A DNA stretch of 64,000 nucleotides from Geobacteraceae bacterium (GTDB lineage: Bacteria > Desulfobacterota > Desulfuromonadia > Geobacterales > Pseudopelobacteraceae), in contig JADKKR010000003.1 in assembly GCA_016720395.1 (NCBI GenBank), forward strand, positions 248,001 to 312,000, read 5' to 3'. Below, piece by piece: positions 8,458-17,086 of the stretch (position 1 is its first letter; the number at the start of each line of letters is the position of its first letter). Below the pieces are notes generated by a model. It was given only the letters and a program-made list of their open reading frames with translations. It had not been told where the DNA came from and ran no database searches. The position numbers were made by a program, and so were the translations under genes.

Positions 8458-9114
8458 ATGAGTGTCTTTGATATCCACGCTGTTATGGCAATTCTGCGCG
8501 AGGAGTACCGCTTCTGGAAAACACCGGCAGTAACCATTGTCGCCCAATGTGATGGAAGTCCGTTCAAGGTCTTGATATCATGTCTCATATCGTTGCGAAC
8601 AAAGGATGAGGTTACGGCCCGGGCATCGATGAGTCTGTTCGAGAGGGCTTCTACGCCGGAGGCTATGCAGTCGGTCCCGGTTGATGAGGTTGCTGATCTG
8701 ATCTATCCGGCAGGTTTCTACCGGAACAAGGCGCTCCAGATCGTCGAAATATCCAGGCGCCTGACCGAAGAATACGGCGGAAATGTTCCGGATGAGATTG
8801 ACGAACTTTTGAAATTCAAGGGCGTCGGGCGAAAGACAGCCAACCTGGTGGTGACTCTCGGTTACGCCAAGCCGGGAATCTGTGTGGATACTCACGTCCA
8901 CCGCATCTGCAATCGATGGGGGTATGTCGCGACAAAGAACCCTGACGAGACCGAGTCCGTCCTGCGCAAAAAACTCCCCCCCGGATACTGGATCGAAATC
9001 AACGACCTTCTGGTGGCCTTTGGCCAGAACCAGTGTCATCCGGTGTCGCCGCGATGCTCCCTATGCCGATTGTCGGGAATGTGTTCAAAGGTGGGGGTCG
9101 GCATGTCCCGCTGA
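8458..9114 (+). CDS. nth: Endonuclease III, DNA glycosylase/AP lyase
   Basis: Excises oxidised pyrimidines and cleaves the abasic site. At 218 aa it is the usual length. The helix-hairpin-helix with catalytic lysine reads LLKFKGVGRKTANLVV (about 121-136), and the catalytic aspartate lies in CVDTHVHRI. The C-terminal 4Fe-4S loop has the exact spacing C-x6-C-x2-C-x5-C (CHPVSPRCSLCRLSGMC). The start used is the ATG directly after a possible -10 box; an internal ATG at codon 10 is an alternative but also lacks a clear ribosome site. Confidence 0.95.
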   Translation: MSVFDIHAVMAILREEYRFWKTPAVTIVAQCDGSPFKVLISCLISLRTKDEVTARASMSLFERASTPEAMQSVPVDEVADLIYPAGFYRNKALQIVEISRRLTEEYGGNVPDEIDELLKFKGVGRKTANLVVTLGYAKPGICVDTHVHRICNRWGYVATKNPDETESVLRKKLPPGYWIEINDLLVAFGQNQCHPVSPRCSLCRLSGMCSKVGVGMSR

Positions 9115-9152
9115 CCTCATTTTAAAAAAGTGTTATTTTGTGAACTAGACAG

Positions 9153-9181
9153 TTGCAAGCAGCGTAATTACCATGTAATAT
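9153..9181 (+). promoter_or_regulatory. Candidate sigma-70 promoter
   Basis: TTGCAA at 9153-9158, a 17-base spacer, then TAATAT at 9176-9181, giving a leader of about 45 bases before the reductase gene at 9232 with its CAGGAGGA ribosome site. Confidence 0.5.
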
Positions 9182-9231
9182 CACACAGAATTTAATCGAG
9201 ACGCTATCCTATTTCAGGAGGACTATAAATA

Positions 9232-10098
9232 ATGTTGAGAAAGATCGGTTTTATCGGGCTGGGTACCGTTGGAAGGCATATGGCTGCCAACCTGACCAAG
9301 GGGAGTTACGAACTGACAGTATATGACAGTGACAAGGCTGCAGTTGCCGAGGTTGTTGCCCATGGTGCCGTGGCGGCCTCTTCGGCGGCGGAAGCTGCCA
9401 AAGGCCGTGACCTGGTTATCGCCATCGTTCCGGAAGGTGATGAACTTGGTGGACTGTTTTTCGGCGCAAACGGTATTCTGGCCGGTATAGATCCCGGTAC
9501 GATTTTCGCCGACATGGGTTCGCACTCGCTGGAAACCACTATGAAGATGTCCGAGGAGACTGCCAAGCTGAAAGTCCAGTACCTGGACGCTCCGGTATGG
9601 GGAAGCAAGGATCATGCAGCCAACGGACTTATGACCATTGTCGTCGGTGGCGATCCTTCACTGGCCGGTAAATGCCGAGAGCCGTTCTCCTTCTTCGGCC
9701 TCAATACGATCCATGTCGGTAAGATCGGCGACGCTACCAAGATGAAGTTCATCGTCAATCTGGTGCAGGCCGAACTGGTCCAGGTGCTGGCAGAAGGTAT
9801 TGTTTTTGGAGAAAAAATGGGTTTTGACGCCGACAAGATTCTGGAGGTTCTGGATACCCGCGGTGTGGCATCTCCGCTCTTCCACCTCAAGGGGCGTGCC
9901 ATGGCCCGCGGTGATTTCTCCCGCAGTCTGGCGCTCAAGTATGTGCACGAACAGCTCCATATGGTCATGAGCGCCGCCCGCCTGATGGGTCTGAATCTGC
10001 CTGCAGCTGAAGCTGCCACCAAGGTTTATGAGCAGGCCGTCGAAGCAGGTTGGGGCGAAGAGGATTTCTCGGCCGTGATCAAGGTTCTGCGCAAATAG
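9232..10098 (+). CDS. NAD(P)-dependent beta-hydroxyacid dehydrogenase / aldehyde reductase
   Basis: 288 aa of the 3-hydroxyisobutyrate dehydrogenase family. The Rossmann motif IGFIGLGTVGRHMAANL is at the N-terminus. The substrate loop is DAPVWGSKDHAANG, and the catalytic lysine is in GDATKMKFIVNL at about residue 170. Geobacter members of this group have been described as succinic semialdehyde/glyoxylate reductases; that assignment is by family resemblance only. GxGxVG replaces the commoner GxGxMG. It has its own promoter and is followed by an intrinsic terminator, so it is probably a single-gene unit. Confidence 0.85.
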   Translation: MLRKIGFIGLGTVGRHMAANLTKGSYELTVYDSDKAAVAEVVAHGAVAASSAAEAAKGRDLVIAIVPEGDELGGLFFGANGILAGIDPGTIFADMGSHSLETTMKMSEETAKLKVQYLDAPVWGSKDHAANGLMTIVVGGDPSLAGKCREPFSFFGLNTIHVGKIGDATKMKFIVNLVQAELVQVLAEGIVFGEKMGFDADKILEVLDTRGVASPLFHLKGRAMARGDFSRSLALKYVHEQLHMVMSAARLMGLNLPAAEAATKVYEQAVEAGWGEEDFSAVIKVLRK

Positions 10099-10128
10099 GC
10101 TTTACGCAGTCGAATACTAGAAATCAGG

Positions 10129-10160
10129 AGAGGCGTCCGCAGGTTGGGCGCCTCTTTTTG
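10129..10160 (+). terminator. Intrinsic terminator
   Basis: AGAGGCG at 10129-10135 pairs with CGCCTCT at 10149-10155, followed by a T run, 30 bases after the reductase stop. The ribosome site of the thiolase-like gene begins right after it. Confidence 0.75.
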
Positions 10161-10178
10161 TAAAGGAGTAGCGCTCCC

Positions 10179-11783
10179 ATGCACACAACATTCCGTCCCC
10201 GTCAGGTCTATCTCGCGTCGTCCTGGATGGCTCCCGTAGGACGTTACAATGGCAAGGACAAAGAAGCCCTGTCGTTTCTTGAAATGGCCGAGCGTTGTGG
10301 CGAGGTCTTCAGCGGCGGCCCGGTACGCCGCCGCGACATCGAGGCGGTCGTGGTCGGCAGCCAGAACCCCTCCGCGTTCTCAGGGGTTGACAATACCGCG
10401 GCAAAAATTTCCGGCATCCTGGGCATTTCCGGAGCCAAGTCGGTGCTGATCGACACCGCTTCATCATCCGGGGCATCGGCCTTTGAAAATGCCTATCTGG
10501 AGGTGGCTTCCGGTCGCTATGATTACGTTCTGGCAATCGGTATCCAGAAGATGAGTGACGCCTCAACCCTTGATTCGACACGGATCATCGCCGGTGTCAT
10601 TGATCGTGAGGAGTCGGAGTTCGGCCTGACCATGCCGGCCTGCGGCGCATTGGTGGCACGGGCACTGAAAGAGAGGCTTGGTCTTAGTGACGAGGAATGG
10701 ACAGCTTATTCAGCTCTGCTGACCCAGCGCAGCCAGCGTTTTGCCGCTCTGAATCCTGATGCACATAACAACCACAGCCTGGATATCGCCGATTACTACC
10801 GCCAGATCGCCAGCAACAAGAACTACCGCTACTGGGACCCGTTGCGCTACCTTGATTTCTGTCCCATGTCCGACGGTATGGCGGCGATCATCCTGACCTC
10901 CAAACCGCAGGATGTGCTGGTCAGTGGAGTCGGCAGCGCCACCGATATACCGACCATCGCAGACCGCAACTATTTTCATTCTTTTCCGGCCACGGTCATC
11001 GCTGCCGGCTATACCTATGGAATGGCCGGCATCAAGGACATCCGCAGTCTGGCGGGGAAACTTCACGTCAATATGCATGACCCCTTCAACGGATTCGGAC
11101 CGATCAATCTGGTGGACCTGGGGGTCGTCAGTCGCAACCGACTGATCGATGCGTTGTTCGATGATGCGCTGACCGGTCCGAATGGCGAATTTCCCACTAA
11201 CCTGACCGGCGGATTGAAGGGGAGGGGCCACCCCCTCGGAGCTACCGGCATGATCCAGATCGTTGAGAATCACCGCCTGATCCTTGAACGCGGTTTCGCT
11301 GCCGGACTGTCACACTCCATCGGAGGCCCGATCAATAACAATGTGGTTGTGCTGCTGGAGAACAGCGGGCATTTCCAAGCCCGTCGGCATGAACCGTTTA
11401 AGCCGTGGGGACTGCCGTCCCTGGGGCATCTCAAGCCCAAAGGCGTAACTATTGATGCACTGCTGGCATCAGGAGATCCGGTGGAAGGTGCGTTTGTAAG
11501 CTCGACGGCACGCTTTGATTATAGGAGCGGCGTACCTGAGGCGGTTATACTGATCATCTCCTGCCGCTTTGAAGGTGCCCGCTACCGTTTCCTGTTCGGT
11601 ATTGACGGGGAGCATTATGATCAGGTGGCGTCCTTCAGCACGGGTGACCCGATAGCGGTCGAGCGGGTCGACGGAGCTATTATGGTTAACCGTATGCCGG
11701 TTCGCAAGTTTTACACCCGTACGATCAACGGACTGGTGGAGCTGGCCGGTAGCGGTTGGAAGAAACTGACCGGTAAGGGGTAG
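10179..11783 (+). CDS. Thiolase-fold protein with C-terminal OB-like domain, active-site cysteines replaced
   Basis: 534 aa, preceded by AAAGGAGTAGCG. Residues 1-400 have the thiolase/acetyl-CoA acetyltransferase fold: the HDPF histidine motif in NMHDPFNGFG and the GLKGRGHPLGATG motif are intact. Where SCP-x-type thiolases have the nucleophile in a C-A-S/T-G context, this protein has DTASSSG (Ser95 by position). Where the second cysteine is expected, it has SIGGPINN. Both cysteines thus appear to be serine. Residues from about 410 form a beta-rich tail resembling the OB-fold partner of such thiolases. A canonical thiolase reaction is unlikely; the true function is unknown. Confidence 0.75.
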   Translation: MHTTFRPRQVYLASSWMAPVGRYNGKDKEALSFLEMAERCGEVFSGGPVRRRDIEAVVVGSQNPSAFSGVDNTAAKISGILGISGAKSVLIDTASSSGASAFENAYLEVASGRYDYVLAIGIQKMSDASTLDSTRIIAGVIDREESEFGLTMPACGALVARALKERLGLSDEEWTAYSALLTQRSQRFAALNPDAHNNHSLDIADYYRQIASNKNYRYWDPLRYLDFCPMSDGMAAIILTSKPQDVLVSGVGSATDIPTIADRNYFHSFPATVIAAGYTYGMAGIKDIRSLAGKLHVNMHDPFNGFGPINLVDLGVVSRNRLIDALFDDALTGPNGEFPTNLTGGLKGRGHPLGATGMIQIVENHRLILERGFAAGLSHSIGGPINNNVVVLLENSGHFQARRHEPFKPWGLPSLGHLKPKGVTIDALLASGDPVEGAFVSSTARFDYRSGVPEAVILIISCRFEGARYRFLFGIDGEHYDQVASFSTGDPIAVERVDGAIMVNRMPVRKFYTRTINGLVELAGSGWKKLTGKG

Positions 11784-11807
11784 GATCGGGCAGGATACAG
11801 AATTATA

Positions 11808-11839
11808 GAGAGGGCGCCCACTGACGGGCGCCCTCTCTG
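11808..11839. terminator. Bidirectional terminator between convergent genes
   Basis: A perfect 13-bp inverted repeat, AGAGAGGGCGCCC at 11808-11820 and its complement at 11827-11839, has a 6-base loop. It lies between the stops of the thiolase-like gene (plus) and the FixH-like gene (minus). Only short T-rich flanks are present on either side. Confidence 0.75.
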
Positions 11840-11847
11840 GTTAGGAT

Positions 11848-12303
11848 TTACTTTACCGTGTACCAGAACTTTGCCTGCCTGACCTTGCCGTCGGCGGTCT
11901 TGAACTTGCACATCACGCCGTATTTCCCCTTTTTTGCCATCTCGAAGTCAGCCCCGAAGTGTCCCTGCATCCCCATCATGTCTTTGGTCTGTTCCTTCTT
12001 GTCCGGTGACTGTACCTTGACCTTGACCTCACCCTCGGGCAGCGCCTTACCGCTCTTGACATCCTTAAGTGCCAGCGAGATATGGTGAGTCTCCTTGACC
12101 CCTCTGGGCATCTCCATCCCCATGGCCTTCATGGCATCGGCCATGGTCTGGACGGTGAAGGTGGCCTTGACCCCGTCGATCACCTCTACATGGGCTGCGG
12201 AGCCGTGTCCACCATGTTCACTGTGCCCGGCGTGGTCGGCTGCGAAGGCTTCCGGAGCGGCCAGGGCCAGGATTGCTGCTATTGTCAGTACCAGTCTCTT
12301 CAT
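11848..12303 (-). CDS. Periplasmic His-rich FixH-like protein
   Basis: 151 aa with a clear signal peptide ending in AFAAD at about residue 23, so it is exported. The mature N-terminus is His-rich (DHAGHSEHGGHGSAAH), a likely metal-binding stretch, and is followed by a beta-sandwich resembling the FixH/YtkA group with Met-rich segments (MADAMKAMGMEMP, KDMMGMQGHF). Its position at the end of the cus efflux operon suggests periplasmic copper or silver binding; that is inference. The start is supported by AAGGGAGAAACGACA. A dispersed repeat separates it from cusA. Confidence 0.7.
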   Translation of the reverse strand: MKRLVLTIAAILALAAPEAFAADHAGHSEHGGHGSAAHVEVIDGVKATFTVQTMADAMKAMGMEMPRGVKETHHISLALKDVKSGKALPEGEVKVKVQSPDKKEQTKDMMGMQGHFGADFEMAKKGKYGVMCKFKTADGKVRQAKFWYTVK

Positions 12304-12364
12304 TGTCGTTTCTCCCTTATGTATTAGAATCTTAGGCCAACAGGCAGTTTCTCACAGAGAACAC

Positions 12365-12437
12365 AGAGCTCACGGAGGGTTTTTGCCTCTGTGTCCTCCG
12401 TGTGCTCTAGCGAACAGAGTGAGCGAGTGAGATAAGC
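12365..12437. repeat. Dispersed palindromic repeat, copy 1
   Basis: A hairpin (AGAGC-T-CACGGAGG at 12365-12378 with CCTCCGTG-T-GCTCT at 12395-12408, one mismatch) is followed by a segment ending CAGAGTGAGCGAGTGAGATA at 12415-12434. The 51 bases at 12387-12437 are nearly identical to 21318-21367, in the same orientation. It lies between the FixH-like gene and cusA. CTCTGTG-type repeats of this kind occur dispersed in many bacterial genomes; their function is unknown. Confidence 0.7.
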
Positions 12438-12447
12438 ATTCATTGTT

Positions 12448-15400
12448 TTAATGTTTCATCCCCGAATACTTCAGCGTCCCCTTCTTGAGTTCCCTCTTCT
12501 TCATCATCACGAATATCACCGGCGTCATGATCAGCACATGCACCGCCGACGAGATCATCCCGCCGATCATCGGCGCCGCGATCGGCTTCATCACATCGGC
12601 CCCGGTACCGGTCGACCACATGATCGGCAGCAGGCCCAGGAGCGCCACCGCCACGGTCATCAGCTTGGGCCGCAGGCGCAGCACCGCCCCCTCGAAGGTC
12701 GCGTCGTAGATGTCCTGCTCCGTACAGGGACCGTCCTTCAGTTTCTTGTCCAGCGCCTCGTGCAGGTAGATCACCATCACCACCCCGGTCTCCACGGCGA
12801 TGCCGTACAGGGCGATAAAACCGACCCACACCGCCACCGAAAGGTTGTACCCCAGGGCCGAGACCAGGTAGACCCCCCCCACCAGGGCGAAGGGGACCGA
12901 GAGCATGACCATGGAGGCCTCCAGGGCCGAGTGGAACGTGAAATAGAGCAGGATGAAGATGATCACGATGCCGATCGGCACCAGCATCTGCAGGCGGGCC
13001 TTGGCGCGGATCTGGTTCTCCCACTGGCCGGACCAGGCCACGTAGTAGCCGGGGGGCAGTTTGAGGTTCTTTTCCAGCACCTGTTTGGCCTCGGTCACAA
13101 AGCCGCCCATGTCCCGGTCACGGACGTTGAGGAAGACCAGTGAGCGCAGCAGCCCCCCCTCGCTGTTGATCTCCGGTGCACCGGTGGAGACCTTCAGCCT
13201 GGTCACCATCGACAGCGGCACCTGGGTGCCCCCCATGCCGCTCACCAGGATCTGGCGGATGGCCGGGATGCTGTCGCGGTAGTCGCGCAGGTAGCGGATG
13301 CGGATCGGGAAGCGGTTGCTCCCTTCCACCGTGGTGGAGAGTGTCTCGCCCCCCAGGGCGGTCTCGATCACATCCTGGATATCGCCTACATTCACGCCGT
13401 AACGGGCGGCCGCCTTCGCGGTCGATGTCGATGTCGATGTAGTTGCCGCCGGTGACCCGTTCGGCCACCACGTCGGCCGCGCCTTGAATCGGCTTGAGGA
13501 TCGCCTCGGCCTGGATGGCCAGGTCCTTGAGCACATTCAGGTCATTGCCGAAGATCTTGACCCCCAGGTCGGTGCGCACCCCGGTGGAGAGCATATTGAT
13601 GCGGTTGATGATCGGCTGGGTCCAGCCGTTGCGCACGCCGATCTGCTGCAGTTTGGCGTCCAGCTCGGCCACGATGTCGGCCTTCTTCATCCCCGGACGC
13701 CACTGATCCTTGGGCTTGAGGATGATGATGCTCTCGAACATGGAGACCGGCGCCGGGTCGGTGGAGGTCTCGGCCCGGCCGACCTTGCCCAGGACGTGCT
13801 CCACCTCGGGAACACCTTTGATGATCGTGTCCTGGACCTGGATGATGCGCTTGGCCTCGGTGATCGAGACGTTGGGCAGGGTCACCGGCATGTAGAGCAG
13901 CGACCCCTCATCCAGGGGCGGCATGAACTCGCTGCCCAGCTTCATGAACAGCGGTACGGCGATCAGGAGGGCCACGATGTTCAGGGCGATGGTGGTCTTC
14001 TTCCAGACCAGCACCCAGCGAATGACCGGTGAATACAATTTGATGAAGAAGGTCGAGACCGGGTTGGAGCTCTCCGGTGGCATCCGGCCCCGCATGAAGT
14101 AGTACATCAGGACCGGCACCAGGGTGATGGCGATCAGCGCCGAGCCCATCATGGAGAAGGTCTTGGTAAAGGCCAGGGGATGGAACAGTTTCCCTTCCTG
14201 ACCCTCCAGCAGGAAGACCGGCACAAAGGAGAGCACGATGATGGCCAGGGAGAAGAAGATGGCCCGGCCGACCTGTTTGGCCGAGGTGATCACGACCTCC
14301 AGGCGTTTGCCGGCCCGTTCCTCGGGCGGCATCTCGGACAGGTGGCGGTAGCAGTTCTCCACCATGATCACCCCGGCATCGACCAGGACGCCGATGGCGA
14401 TGGCGATGCCCCCCAGGGACATGATGTTGGAAGAGACCCCCATCAGCTTCATGGTGATAAAGGCGATCAGGACCGAGATCGGCAGGGTCAGTACGATCAC
14501 CAGGGCGCTCTGGAAGTGCAGCAGGAAGACCAGTATGACCAGCGAGACGACGACCGATTCTTCCAGCAGGTTTTTCTTGAGGGTATCGATGGCCCTCTGG
14601 ATCAGGTCGGAGCGGTCATAGGAGACCATGATCTTCACGCCGGGCGGCAGGCCCTTCTCCAGTTCCTTGATCTTGAGCTTGACCCGGTCGATGACCGCCT
14701 TGGCGTTCTCGCCGTAGCGCATGACCACGATGCCGCCCACGGCCTCACCCTCGCCGTTCATCTCCAGCAGGCCGCGCCGGATGGCGCCCCCCATCTGGAC
14801 CGTACCGAGGTTTTTGACATAGATCGGCGTACCGCGCATGTCGGCGCCGACGACGATGTTCTCCAGGTCTTCCTTGGTCTTGACGTAACCGCGCCCGCGG
14901 ATCAGGTATTCGGCGTCGGCCTGTTCGATCAGACGGCCGCCCACATCCTTGTTGGCTGCCTTGACCGCCTCCATGATCGTTCCGGTTGAGACTTTGTAGG
15001 CAAAGAGCCGGTTAGGATCCAGGTCGATCTGGTATTCGCGCACCAGGCCGCCGATGGAGGCCACCTCGGCCACCCCCTGGACGGTGTTGAGCTGGTAGCG
15101 CACGAACCAGTCCTGGAGGGTGCGCAGTTGCTCCAGATCGTAACCCTTGCCCTCGATGGTGTACCAGAAGACATGGCCCACGCCGGTGCCGTCCGGGCCC
15201 AGCGTCGGGACGACGCCGGGGGGCAAGAGCGAGGCGGCGTAGTTGAGTCGTTCCAGTACCCTCGTCCTGGCCCAGTAGATGTCGGCCTTGTCCTCGAAGA
15301 TGACGTAGATCATGGAGAAGCCGAAGGCAGATGATGCCCGTACGGCTCGAACCATAGGGAGGCCCTGCAGGTTGACCGCCAGGGGGTAGGTGACCTGGTC

Positions 15401-15586
15401 CTCGACCACCTGGGGCGAACGTCCGGCATAGTCGGTGAAGACGATTACCTGGTTGTCGGACAGGTCCGGGATGGCGTCCACCGGGGTCTTGTAGACCGAC
15501 CAGACACCCCAGGCGATGATCAGTCCGAAGACCATCAGGACAATGACCCGGTTGCGGGCGGAATATTCGATAATTTTTTCGATCAT
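12448..15586 (-). pseudogene. cusA: Cu(I)/Ag(I) RND efflux pump CusA, frameshifted
   Basis: Inner-membrane proton-driven pump of the heavy-metal RND group, normally about 1045 aa. The reading frame from 15586 runs through TM and porter domains but leaves the CusA pattern after GGNYIDIDIDRE. The remaining 330 residues (starting AAARYGVNVGDIQDV) continue in another frame. The full span is 3 x 1046 + 1 bases, as expected for one extra base in the GGCGGCC run near 13404-13414. The proton-relay helix GVLVDAGVIMVEN is intact, as are the Met positions used for Cu(I) in E. coli CusA (LLYMP, VSMFE, INMLSTG). It is either a sequencing error or a recent mutation giving a truncated 822-residue product. 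Confidence 0.85.
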
Positions 15587-15647
15587 GGCAGCAATCCTTC
15601 TAGAAGGTCGTTAGATAGTCGTCATTACATCTTCATGTCATCCATCT

Positions 15648-17063
15648 TCAAGGTCCCGTTTTTAGCCGGCGCTTGCTGTGCGGTGGAGTAACGTGACCTT
15701 CATGACCTCCCTGAGGTGCTTGCTGTCCTGTCGCTGGTGCCTGCTGCCCCTTTGTCTCCGGCTTCGCTCCGGTATGCTGACTGTGGTCCTGTCCGCCGCC
15801 ACCCTTCAGCTGGGATTCGGAATCGATCAGGTAGGAACCTGAAACCGCAACCTTGTCACCTGCCTTGATGCCGGACAGGATCTGGACCTTGTCGTCGATA
15901 CGTTCGCCGGCCCGCACCTCGCGCGGCTCGAACATCCCCGGTGACATCTCGACCCAGACCACTTGGCGTTTGCCGGTGTCGATGACCGCCGTCACCGGGA
16001 CAATGATACCCTTGACCAGCGGGACCTTGATGACGGCATTGACGAACATGTCCGGTTTCAATCGGTGGCCGGGGTTGGGCATTTCAACGCGGGCCTTGAC
16101 CGTATGGGTTTTGGGGTCGTGAAACGGATAAATGAAGCTGATCCTGCCGTTGAAAAGCGCGCCATGTTCTATCGCCGAGCGGATTTCCACCTGCTGTCCG
16201 ACCCGCACATAGGGGACCTCGTTTTCGAAGACATCGATCTCCACCCAGACCTTCGAAAGATCGGCAATATTGAACAGCACATCTCCCGTGTTGACGTACT
16301 GCCCCTGCTGGACCATTTTTTCGATGACGATGCCGGACAACGGCGTGTAGATCGGCAGGCGGATGTTCGGTTTGCCGGCCTTTTCCAGCTCGACGATCTG
16401 GTTCTCCTTGACCCCGAAGAGCATCAGGCGCTGTCTGGCCGACGCGACCAGGCCATCGCCGTTCTGGGAAATGGAGGGTATCGGCGAGTTTTTCAACTGG
16501 TCGCGGCTCTTGACCGCCAGCAGGTATTCCTGTTGTGTGGCCACAAGATCGGGAGAATAGACCTCGGCCACCGGCCTGTCCTTGCTGACATAGGCTCCCA
16601 CGGTGTTGACATTGAGCTTGTCGATGCGCCCGGCGATCCAGGCGGTGACCTTGGCCTGGCGTGACTGGTCGAACTGAACGATGCCGACGGCGTTGATCTC
16701 CCTGCTCAGGGTGCCCTGCTTCGCTTCCGCGGTGGCCACGTTGGCCATAATCCGCTGGTTGGCCGACATGGAGACATGACCGAGCATCTCGGCCTGCTGT
16801 TTCTGTTCCGGAGTCAGAGGGCCGCCGTGGGTGGTCCCCTCAATCTTCTTGATCAGTTCCATGCCGCAGATCGGGCAGGTGCCCGGTTTGTCCTTGATGA
16901 TGAAGGGGTGCATGGAGCAGGTGAATAGCTGTTTGACCTGGGCAACCGTGCCCTCGGCGGCATGGTCATGACCTTTGTGCTGCCAGACAAACCAGCCGCC
17001 GCCAGCTACCAAAGCCAGGATTATCACCACCAGGGGGATTGCGATTTTCTTGTTCAGGGCCAT
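15648..17063 (-). CDS. cusB: RND efflux periplasmic adaptor CusB
   Basis: 471 aa membrane-fusion protein linking CusA to the outer-membrane channel. One N-terminal membrane anchor (KKIAIPLVVIILALVAGGGWFVW) is followed by a heavy-metal-binding domain, FTCSMHPFIIKDKPGTCPIC, then barrel-sandwich and beta-barrel domains. The ribosome site is CCGAGGTACG. The annotated end, PPHSKRRLKTGP, looks unnatural. In the alternative frame the DNA encodes TAQQAPAKNGTLKMDDMKM and stops at 15625-15627, the Met-rich ending expected for the family, so a one-base error or mutation near 15685-15695 is possible. Confidence 0.9.
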   Translation of the reverse strand: MALNKKIAIPLVVIILALVAGGGWFVWQHKGHDHAAEGTVAQVKQLFTCSMHPFIIKDKPGTCPICGMELIKKIEGTTHGGPLTPEQKQQAEMLGHVSMSANQRIMANVATAEAKQGTLSREINAVGIVQFDQSRQAKVTAWIAGRIDKLNVNTVGAYVSKDRPVAEVYSPDLVATQQEYLLAVKSRDQLKNSPIPSISQNGDGLVASARQRLMLFGVKENQIVELEKAGKPNIRLPIYTPLSGIVIEKMVQQGQYVNTGDVLFNIADLSKVWVEIDVFENEVPYVRVGQQVEIRSAIEHGALFNGRISFIYPFHDPKTHTVKARVEMPNPGHRLKPDMFVNAVIKVPLVKGIIVPVTAVIDTGKRQVVWVEMSPGMFEPREVRAGERIDDKVQILSGIKAGDKVAVSGSYLIDSESQLKGGGGQDHSQHTGAKPETKGQQAPATGQQAPQGGHEGHVTPPHSKRRLKTGP

Positions 17064-17086
17064 GGTCGTACCTCGGTATCGTAAAT

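Noticed and set aside
13401..13445. GATGTC tandem units at the cusA break considered as a functional repeat
   Set aside because: They encode the normal IDIDID segment of the pump; the shift lies just beside them.
14180..14989. Plus-strand 269-codon frame opposite cusA, rich in His/Asp/Gly
   Set aside because: Antisense shadow of GC-rich cusA; low-complexity HDD/GDR composition results from reversed codons.
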